DNA of 64,000 bases, from positions 372,001-436,000 of the forward strand of contig NZ_JAKCPW010000004.1 in the NCBI RefSeq assembly GCF_021440085.1. Direction: 5' to 3'. Position numbers and translations under genes: made by a program. Origin of the DNA: Dyadobacter sp. CY261. GTDB lineage: Bacteria; Bacteroidota; Bacteroidia; Cytophagales; Spirosomataceae. This document shows, in pieces, positions 58,121-64,000 of the stretch (positions within the stretch are counted from its first letter, which is position 1; the number at the start of each line of letters is the position of its first letter). Below the pieces are notes generated by a model. It saw only the letters and a list, made by a program, of their open reading frames with translations. It did no database searches and was not told the DNA's origin.

Positions 58121-58867
58121 TTATTTCGAATTGTAGAAACGAACAAGGCCCGTGACTTGCGCCTCATCCTTGAAATCCAGGTTATGTTCTTTTACAAATT
58201 GTTCGATATCCGCCTTCTTGTCAGCTAAGAGCGGCAGCAGGCTTTTTTTGCTCAAACTTATTTTCTGCGCTCCGGAATCCGTCAGCAGATAATACTCTGA
58301 TGTAAGTCGTACGATCGTATTTTTTTCTCCCGTTCCAAATCCGGGGTTATAGTTCGGCTTGGTGATCTTCGGTTTGTAGGCCCTCACAAACGAAATCTTC
58401 CCAGAGGCCAGCAATGCACCAAACCCTTTCAGCTCACCCTTCGGATCACGCGCCGCGAGATTAACGTATTCGACAGCTCCCACCCCATTGTCGGTTTTGA
58501 AACTTTTCAATTGGCTCCCACGGATCACCCTGACGTCCTTCTTGGCCTTGTCGGCCAGCACTTCCAGCTCGTCGTTGAGGACATTGTAACGTATATCGAC
58601 GCCTGCAATGGTATCTGATTCATGGCCACCTATTTGCGCGACGGCCTTTGCCAATTTCACGTTTCCTTCACGCCAGAGTGAATCGATATAGAAATCGCCG
58701 ACAACTCCCGAAGTATTGGTTGGCGAAGTCCAGAAGACCCCCGACCTCGGTGCATTCAGCCCTGTTCCGGTATTAATCCCGACCTTCGTGCCTTCGCTAA
58801 CCTGCGCGAGGCAGCCTAGTGGTAACAGTCCGATCAGACTTATCGTACATAATATCTTCCCTATCAT
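58121..58867 (-). CDS. Unnamed exported protein coupled to the DPP-IV gene
   Basis: 248 aa with signal peptide MIGKILCTISLIGLLPLGCLA. No family recognised. The N-half contains GDFYIDSLWREGNVKLAKAV and VDIRYNVLNDELEVL, reminiscent of beta-structured periplasmic proteins of Cytophagales. The C-terminus (SKKSLLPLLADKKADIEQFV) is helical. The ATG overlaps the stop of the upstream peptidase gene by one base (TAATG), so translation is probably coupled. Confidence 0.75.
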   Translation of the reverse strand: MIGKILCTISLIGLLPLGCLAQVSEGTKVGINTGTGLNAPRSGVFWTSPTNTSGVVGDFYIDSLWREGNVKLAKAVAQIGGHESDTIAGVDIRYNVLNDELEVLADKAKKDVRVIRGSQLKSFKTDNGVGAVEYVNLAARDPKGELKGFGALLASGKISFVRAYKPKITKPNYNPGFGTGEKNTIVRLTSEYYLLTDSGAQKISLSKKSLLPLLADKKADIEQFVKEHNLDFKDEAQVTGLVRFYNSK

Positions 58868-61047
58868 TATCTGGCTCCCGGAGGGCAGTTCTTTTTTAAA
58901 TAATCCGTAAACAGCGATTTCAAATGCTGCGAAGTTCCGGCCCCTTCCGAAATGCTATGAGAGCGGTTTGGATAAGGCATGAACTGGAACACCTTGTTAG
59001 CCCTGATCAGCTCATTGACCAGCATTTCGGCATTCTGATAATGCACATTATCGTCGCCGGTGCCGTGGATGTACAGCAAGTTACCTCGCAGGTTTTTGGC
59101 ATAAGTGATGGGCGAACCAGCGACGAAATCTTCGAGATTTTCCTTCGGAATGCCCATGTATCGCTCCTGGTAAATGTTGTCGTAAGTAAGCTGGTTAGCC
59201 ACTGCGGCCACTGCGATACCGGTTTTGAAATGGTGCGGATATTGGAAAAGCAGGTTCAAAGTCGACGAACCTCCACCGCTCCACCCGTGTACGGCCACGC
59301 GACTAGTATCGATGAACGCAAATTGTTTGAACATTGCGGTAGCTGCACCGTCCATATCCTTGATATTAAGCCGACCCAGCTTACGGTAGATCGCCTTACG
59401 CCACTTTGCTCCCTTAGGTGAAGGCGTGCCACGGTTATCGATGGAGGCGTAAATGTAGCCGTCGTCGGCCATGCTGCCTTTGTATAAACTGCTCTTTCCA
59501 GTTCCCCAAACATCTTTTACGGTACTTCCGGCAGCTTCTCCATACACCGTAAATACGATCGGGTATTTTTTGTTGGCATCAAAATTCGTCGGCTTCACCA
59601 TCCAGGCGTCCACTTCTACACCTTCCTCCGTTTTCACCCTAAAAAACTCGATATTGATTTTGGAAGCATTGATCTTGTCCTTCGATTGTGCAATGGAGTT
59701 GTTCGGATCGATTGAGACATGTTTCGGCAACGAAAGCCATTCTACCAATGGAGAAGTTTTGGCGTTCGAAAACTGGTGTCTTCCGAATTTGGCGAGAGGC
59801 GAGATGTCGTAACTGTGCGTTCCCGACTGATCGGCAGGTGTAATGCGCACCGGCGTGCCTTTGCCGTCGAGGGAAGCCTTGTACAGGTAGTTTTGTGTCG
59901 CATTGTCGGGCGAGGCCATGAAGTAGTAAGCATTGCTCTTTTCATCGATCCGCACGGGGCTGATCATGTCAAAATTCCCAACGGTGAGCAATGTTTCCTT
60001 CTTTCCGTCGCGGCTGATGCGGTAGGTGTGGCGCCAGCCATCTTTTTCGCTTACCCACAAAAACTCTTTACCACCATTGATCCAGTCCCAACCTACCGGA
60101 TCGTTTTCCCAACGGCTCTTAATATCGATCCACGCTTCGTCTTTTTCTGTATAAAATGGCTTTGCGCTTCCGTCAGTGGTATTGATGTACATTAATGTGC
60201 TTTCGTTTTGCCTACGGTTCAGCTGCTGTATCACAAGCTCGTTCGGTAAGCCCGACCATTCCATACGCGGTACGTAAGTATTTTGCGGGTCGCCGGGAAT
60301 GTTCATCCACTTCGTTTGGGCCGAAGCAACGTCCACCACGCCGATTTTGTATGGCGAAGGCGTTTCGCCTACTTTCGGATATTCGACGGGCACATTGAAT
60401 GAGTAAATGGAATCCGTCGTATTGATCATCAGGAAATTACGGATCTTGCGCGCGTCGAGCTGCCAGTAGGCGATGGATTTGCTGTCGTCGCTCCAACGGA
60501 AACCGTCACGGCAGTCGAACTCCTCTTCATACACCCAGTCAAAAGTCCCGTTGATCACCCGGTCAGTCCCGTCGGTAGTGAGCGGTTTGACGGTATTGGC
60601 TGCAAGGTCTTCCACATAAACATTATGGTTGCTTACATAAGCGACTTTCTTGCCATCCGGCGAGAATTTCGCAAACATCAGCGACGATTCCGGAAGGTCT
60701 TTTCCTAGTTGCTTCAAAGTTTTGGAGGTAATATCGAATACCCAGTAATCCCCGCGGGTATCGTACCGCCACACACGCTTTGAATTGGTATAAACCAACA
60801 CCTTATCCCCGGCTTTGCTCATGGTGTAGCTCCGGATCGGTAATGCATTACCACCCTGAGGGGTCAGCTGGGCCGACGAAACGATGATTTTTTCCTGATA
60901 GGCGGGTAATGTTACCTCCACGATCTCGCCTTCGCTTACGTCGCGGAAGCCGCTGCCGTCGGGTAACCACTGGAATGTGCCCGGAATCTGCGCAAAAAGC
61001 TGAAAAGAAAGGATTGTTAATGAAAGTGTCCTGATTACTTGCTTCAT
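58867..61047 (-). CDS. Dipeptidyl-peptidase IV-like S9 family serine peptidase
   Basis: 726 aa with signal peptide MKQVIRTLSLTILSFQLFAQ. N-terminal beta-propeller (DPPIV_N, about 60-480; FDWVYEEEFDCRDGFRWSDD). C-terminal S9 alpha/beta-hydrolase has nucleophile Ser590 in GWSGGGSS, Asp about 665 in GTGDDNVHYQ and His697 in PNRSHSI. The double Glu in YEEEFDCRDG matches the N-terminal dipeptide-binding Glu pair of DPP-IV. A periplasmic dipeptidyl peptidase removing X-Pro or X-Ala dipeptides. Followed by a coupled gene of unknown role. Confidence 0.93.
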   Translation of the reverse strand: MKQVIRTLSLTILSFQLFAQIPGTFQWLPDGSGFRDVSEGEIVEVTLPAYQEKIIVSSAQLTPQGGNALPIRSYTMSKAGDKVLVYTNSKRVWRYDTRGDYWVFDITSKTLKQLGKDLPESSLMFAKFSPDGKKVAYVSNHNVYVEDLAANTVKPLTTDGTDRVINGTFDWVYEEEFDCRDGFRWSDDSKSIAYWQLDARKIRNFLMINTTDSIYSFNVPVEYPKVGETPSPYKIGVVDVASAQTKWMNIPGDPQNTYVPRMEWSGLPNELVIQQLNRRQNESTLMYINTTDGSAKPFYTEKDEAWIDIKSRWENDPVGWDWINGGKEFLWVSEKDGWRHTYRISRDGKKETLLTVGNFDMISPVRIDEKSNAYYFMASPDNATQNYLYKASLDGKGTPVRITPADQSGTHSYDISPLAKFGRHQFSNAKTSPLVEWLSLPKHVSIDPNNSIAQSKDKINASKINIEFFRVKTEEGVEVDAWMVKPTNFDANKKYPIVFTVYGEAAGSTVKDVWGTGKSSLYKGSMADDGYIYASIDNRGTPSPKGAKWRKAIYRKLGRLNIKDMDGAATAMFKQFAFIDTSRVAVHGWSGGGSSTLNLLFQYPHHFKTGIAVAAVANQLTYDNIYQERYMGIPKENLEDFVAGSPITYAKNLRGNLLYIHGTGDDNVHYQNAEMLVNELIRANKVFQFMPYPNRSHSISEGAGTSQHLKSLFTDYLKKNCPPGAR

Positions 61048-61102
61048 AAGAGCCTTTAAAAATTAGTACGACAACTATATGAGTGCAATTTTAACATTTT
61101 AA

Positions 61103-61285
61103 TTACTTTTTTACACCTTCATCACCGCTTCCCTTTGGTTTTGAGCGTCTTTGTTTTTTCAATGCCTCGCTCAGCAAAAACTCGATCTGCCCGTTCAGAC
61201 TGCGAAAATCCTGCTGTGCCCAAGTTTCAAGTTCCCGCAGCATATCAGGATTAATCCGCAATACGAATGCTTTTTTCTCCGCCAT
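61103..61285 (-). CDS. Arc-type ribbon-helix-helix DNA-binding protein
   Basis: 60 aa. KKAFVLRINPDMLRELETWA followed by QQDFRSLNGQIEFLLSEALKK gives the short strand and two helices of the Arc/MetJ fold (FVLRINPDMLREL is the DNA-contacting strand). The basic tail RRSKPKGSGDEGVKK follows. One base separates its ATG from the stop of the SPFH-domain gene upstream on the same strand, so they are a translationally linked pair. Probably a transcriptional repressor. Confidence 0.85.
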   Translation of the reverse strand: MAEKKAFVLRINPDMLRELETWAQQDFRSLNGQIEFLLSEALKKQRRSKPKGSGDEGVKK

Positions 61286-61286
61286 A

Positions 61287-62150
61287 TTATGGATACAGGG
61301 TACCGGCGTTCAAGATGGGTGTCGCCGCTTTCTCACCACACAAAACTACCAACAAATTGCTCACCATCGCCGCCTTGCGCTCCTCGTCAAGCTGGACAAT
61401 GCCCTTCTCTGAAAGCATGGCCAACGCCATATCCACCATACCAACCGCGCCATTCACGATTTGGCGACGGGCCGCGACCACCGCCGATGCCTGCTGACGC
61501 TGCAGCATTGCGCCTGCGATCTCAGGTGCGTACGCAAGGTGACTGATCCGCGATTCGAGCACATCGATCCCTGCACGGCTTAACCGCTCGGTGAGCTCGG
61601 CTTCTAGCATTTCGTTGATCTTACCGCTGCCGTCGCGCAGGGTCACTTCCTGAATGTTGGCTTCCTCGTCTTCCATCGAATCATAGGCGTAAATGCCCGC
61701 CAAGTGCCGCACCGCCGCCTCTGACTGTATTTCCACATATTTTACATAGTCATCTACCTCAAAAGATGACTTGGCCGTATCGCCAACCCGCCATACAACC
61801 ACCGCTGCGATTTCGATGGGGTTACCGAGCTTGTCATTCACTTTGAGTTTCTGGCCGTTCAGGTTGCGTGCGCGGAGGCTGATTTTCTTTCTGCGAAAAA
61901 GCGGGTTCACCCAGCGTAAACCATTCTGCTTCATCGTCCCCATATAGTCACCAAAAAACGTCGTTACGACAGCCTCATTTGGGTTAATGACTGTCAGGCC
62001 GATCAAAGTGATAAACCCGATCGCGCTAATAAGACCTCCCGTAAGCGGGTTCCCTCCCGAGAAGATACTCACAAAGCCGCCAAACAGCAGCAGTAGGCCG
62101 ATCACAAACAGCAGATAGCCGGACATGGAGCGTAATTCTTTTTCGATCAT
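61287..62150 (-). CDS. SPFH/Band-7 domain membrane protein
   Basis: 287 aa. Two membrane segments (about 11-30 and 37-55), then a SPFH domain (VINPNEAVVTTFFGDYMGTM, WVNPLFRRKKISLRARNLNG, AVVVWRVGDTAKSSFEVDDY and SRISHLAYAPEIAGAMLQRQ). Ends in a helical segment with KAAMVSNLLVVLCGEKAATPI. A stomatin/flotillin-like scaffold of the inner membrane; function here unknown. First gene of an operon with the Arc-type repressor, an arrangement seen in several Bacteroidota and Proteobacteria. Confidence 0.9.
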   Translation of the reverse strand: MIEKELRSMSGYLLFVIGLLLLFGGFVSIFSGGNPLTGGLISAIGFITLIGLTVINPNEAVVTTFFGDYMGTMKQNGLRWVNPLFRRKKISLRARNLNGQKLKVNDKLGNPIEIAAVVVWRVGDTAKSSFEVDDYVKYVEIQSEAAVRHLAGIYAYDSMEDEEANIQEVTLRDGSGKINEMLEAELTERLSRAGIDVLESRISHLAYAPEIAGAMLQRQQASAVVAARRQIVNGAVGMVDMALAMLSEKGIVQLDEERKAAMVSNLLVVLCGEKAATPILNAGTLYP

Positions 62151-62226
62151 AGTTGGTTTATTTTTGATATTAGATTGATATCACAATATTATCAAACTCC
62201 TTACAACTTCTTAGGATATTTGGGAC

Positions 62227-62262
62227 AAAAAAATTCCCGGAGCCGGTAACCGGCTTCGGGAA
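62227..62262 (-). terminator. Intrinsic terminator after the double-TonB_C gene
   Basis: TTCCCGGAGCCGG (62234-62246) pairs with CCGGCTTCGGGAA (62250-62262) apart from one wobble. On the minus strand it is followed by a seven-base T-run (complement of 62227-62233). Confidence 0.9.
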
Positions 62263-62287
62263 GGGACAAGTGGTAGAACCTGTTAAA

Positions 62288-63760
62288 TTATCTGTATTGA
62301 ACAATGCGCTGAGTTTCCATCTGAAAATTAATTGGCACATTGTATTTAACCTTTACTTTCTCACCCCGCAGCTCCCCGGGTTCCCACTTTCCGTTCATTA
62401 ACTTAACCACGCGTAGCGCTTCCTCGTCGAGGCCATAACCCACCCTGTTTTCGACTTTATAGTCACACATTGAGCCATCTTCACAAACCACAAAAGAAAG
62501 CATTACGCGACCTGTAACACCATTTTTCGCGGCAGTCGGCGGATAGCGGATATTTGATGCAAGAAATTTGTAAAATTCTTTGATACCACCCTTAAACTCG
62601 GGTTGGATCTGTGGCTTGGCATATTCCGTTTTTTCACCGTTTACCCATGCTACGCCGCTTTTGAACTGTCCCAAATCATAAATTTCCTCGTAGTATTGCG
62701 TGCTATCGGCCAGCTTCCCGATCCATTTTCCATCTTTGATACCATCCACAACCTTCCCTTGCTCGAAAAGCCATTTACCGTGCGGCGTTTCCCCGACAGC
62801 GCGCCAATAGCCATCTCCGTTCTTCACATATTGGGTTCCATCAGGCCCCCAGGCATTCATCAGGTATGGATTGTCCTTCACACCCATTTTGTTTATCGGG
62901 AAATCCCGGTGGGCCCGTATTTGCCCGTTGGGGTCCCAGTAAACGTCCGTAACGAGCGAATCGGTCAGGAGTTGCTGGCGCCTTACCATGCCATTTAGGT
63001 CATAATCCTTGATAAGCGATGCTTTTCCATTCACTCCGTAGTCTGTATACGAAAGCTTACGGCCATCGGAGTTGAATGTAACCTCTGCTGCGTGACTGCC
63101 TTCATTGTAATCACGTGCGGAAATCCGGTATGCAGGAATTGAATCGGCATTCGGGTTTACAAAACGCGATTTATAGCGAATTTGCGTTTTGGCAAATTTG
63201 GCTTCGCCCAGCTTTTTCCATTTTTTACCTTTTAACTCATCATAAGCGACATTTCCCGATACAAAACCACGGTCATCCACAGGTAGCGTGCGGCGGTATT
63301 CCGCAATTGTAGAATCAGCCGCGGGATTAAATTGCTTATCAAAATAATCGACGAACGCATGCCGCGCAGCATTATATCCCGGCTTTGCATTTGCTTTAAA
63401 TGTCACCGGAAAAAACACTGCTTGCGATACGCGCTCACCTGCAACCATAGCCGGCCTCCAGCCACGATAAAGAGCCAATACACGCACGGCCTCAGCATTG
63501 CAAAGCGTATCGATGCCTCGCGTAACCTCAATCTGGTTCATGCTGCCATCGGGTTGCACGACACCCTTAAGATAGACTCTGCCATTCACCCCTTCCACAG
63601 AGGATTTGAAAGGAATTTCGAGGTTGGAATTAATGAACTGATTGAGCGCAACAAGCCCCCCGCCAGGCTCCGCCTGTTTCTCTACTTCATGTGGTAAGTA
63701 TACTTTTTGCGCAAAACCGGGGGCACTAAGAAACAATAGAAGAGTGAGTAGCTTTTTCAT
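62288..63760 (-). CDS. Exported protein with two TonB C-terminal domains
   Basis: 490 aa with signal peptide MKKLLTLLLFLSAPGFA. Two TonB_C-like regions: about 37-130 (GVNGRVYLKGVVQPDGSMNQ, VLALYRGWRPA) and about 395-485 (NGVTGRVMLSFVVCEDGSMC, VVKLMNGKWEPG). The middle holds YwqK/MORN-like strands (DYDLNGMVRRQQLL, DVYWDPNGQIRAHRDF, GKWLFEQGKVVDGIKDGKWIG). There is no N-terminal membrane anchor as in true TonB, so it is unlikely to energise a transporter in the standard way. Function unknown. A single gene with its own terminator. Confidence 0.82.
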   Translation of the reverse strand: MKKLLTLLLFLSAPGFAQKVYLPHEVEKQAEPGGGLVALNQFINSNLEIPFKSSVEGVNGRVYLKGVVQPDGSMNQIEVTRGIDTLCNAEAVRVLALYRGWRPAMVAGERVSQAVFFPVTFKANAKPGYNAARHAFVDYFDKQFNPAADSTIAEYRRTLPVDDRGFVSGNVAYDELKGKKWKKLGEAKFAKTQIRYKSRFVNPNADSIPAYRISARDYNEGSHAAEVTFNSDGRKLSYTDYGVNGKASLIKDYDLNGMVRRQQLLTDSLVTDVYWDPNGQIRAHRDFPINKMGVKDNPYLMNAWGPDGTQYVKNGDGYWRAVGETPHGKWLFEQGKVVDGIKDGKWIGKLADSTQYYEEIYDLGQFKSGVAWVNGEKTEYAKPQIQPEFKGGIKEFYKFLASNIRYPPTAAKNGVTGRVMLSFVVCEDGSMCDYKVENRVGYGLDEEALRVVKLMNGKWEPGELRGEKVKVKYNVPINFQMETQRIVQYR

Positions 63761-63932
63761 TGGGTTGATGAGTTATGATAACAGTAAAAATGGATATTTT
63801 CTTTTAAATAAACTCATAGTTACTCTGCAAATATTTCAAAATCGTTTTGTAGAACTAATTTTGATAATAAACTTAACTTACTGATAACCTGCGAATAATA
63901 TCCAGTTAATATAAAATGAGAAAATTTGTATC

Positions 63933-64000
63933 ATGGGAGATACAACTCACTTTCGGACTATCATCATTTCTGACATTCACCTCGGAGCAGGAGGTTCAAA
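63933..64000 (+). CDS. LpxH-like UDP-2,3-diacylglucosamine pyrophosphatase, 3' part beyond window
   Basis: 22 codons visible: MGDTTHFRTIIISDIHLGAG, then GSK. The DIHLG is the first metal-binding motif of calcineurin-like phosphoesterases, and IISDIHLGAGGS is typical of the LpxH group that makes lipid X for lipid A. Only this motif can be seen, so the family is clear but the exact enzyme is inferred. Divergent from the double-TonB_C gene across 172 bases with no other gene. Confidence 0.68.
   Translation, partial: MGDTTHFRTIIISDIHLGAGGS

Noticed and set aside
1-64000. tRNA, rRNA, CRISPR arrays, transposases, phage or plasmid genes
   Set aside because: Looked for in every gap and by protein motifs; nothing convincing was found. 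Gaps are short and mostly filled by promoters and terminators.

Overview
The window is an ordinary, gene-dense stretch of chromosome from a member of the Bacteroidota. It most resembles the Cytophagales and probably a Dyadobacter/Spirosoma relative. That is an inference from gene content and promoter style, because no rRNA or database search was available. The support is: Bacteroidota-only families (DUF4293, DUF4295, DUF6089-like barrels, GldB-like lipoprotein, fused alpha/beta 2-oxoacid dehydrogenase E1, DUF2911); repeated -7 promoter elements of the form TAnnTTTG just upstream of many starts; weak Shine-Dalgarno signals; and several TTG starts. I see no tRNA, rRNA, CRISPR array, insertion sequence, prophage or plasmid backbone.

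Layout. 1-7044 (minus): lhgO (cut by the window edge), anmK, a PSP1/RicT-like protein with a repetitive tail, purD and recQ. 7137-12425: kdsD (plus), then a minus-strand set of DUF4293, rimO, a membrane protein, ftsY, DUF4295 and rpmG. 12700-16022 (plus): lipoprotein cytochrome c, gatB and a TlpA-type thioredoxin. 16204-25825: an NAD-binding protein, a GldB-like lipoprotein, a lone nuoH, a three-gene ABC transporter operon, two outer-membrane barrel paralogues, a DUF2911 protein, a trypsin-like protease and a HAD phosphatase. 26208-28758 (plus): an ECF sigma factor with a small overlapping partner, nth and an FKBP lipoprotein. 28767-33482 (minus): a fused 2-oxoacid dehydrogenase E1 placed directly upstream of a pglC-pglD-pglE-like trio. 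33690-43589: DUF1573, lptD, a divergent amidase, an MlaD-like protein, acyl-CoA carboxylase beta, a beta-hydroxyacid dehydrogenase, DUF4136 and aroB. 43869-51563: a VOC protein, acyltransferase, APH-like kinase, HAD-IIA phosphatase, second amidase, comM and a Uma2 nuclease. 51572-64000: a vWA-like lipoprotein, fabI, hydrolase, orphan response regulator, hemB, M28 peptidase, a secreted protein coupled to a DPP-IV peptidase, an Arc/SPFH pair, a double-TonB_C protein and the start of an LpxH-type gene.

Many of the genes serve the envelope: LPS (kdsD, lptD, lpxH), peptidoglycan turnover (anmK, two amidases), lipid (fabI, acyltransferase, MlaD-like) and surface glycan (pglCDE). The rest are mainly central metabolism and translation. 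The most unusual signals are small-scale. They include an intrinsic terminator whose loop contains the next gene's start codon (1867-1900), a second terminator that abuts a start codon (10755-10798), and a stacked repeat/terminator/promoter island in front of ftsY (11841-11981). Others are an exact 8 x 33-bp in-frame repeat in the PSP1 gene and the E1-pglCDE gene string. No clearly new multi-gene system is visible; the E1-pglCDE string, the Arc-SPFH pair and the kinase/phosphatase pair are the best leads.
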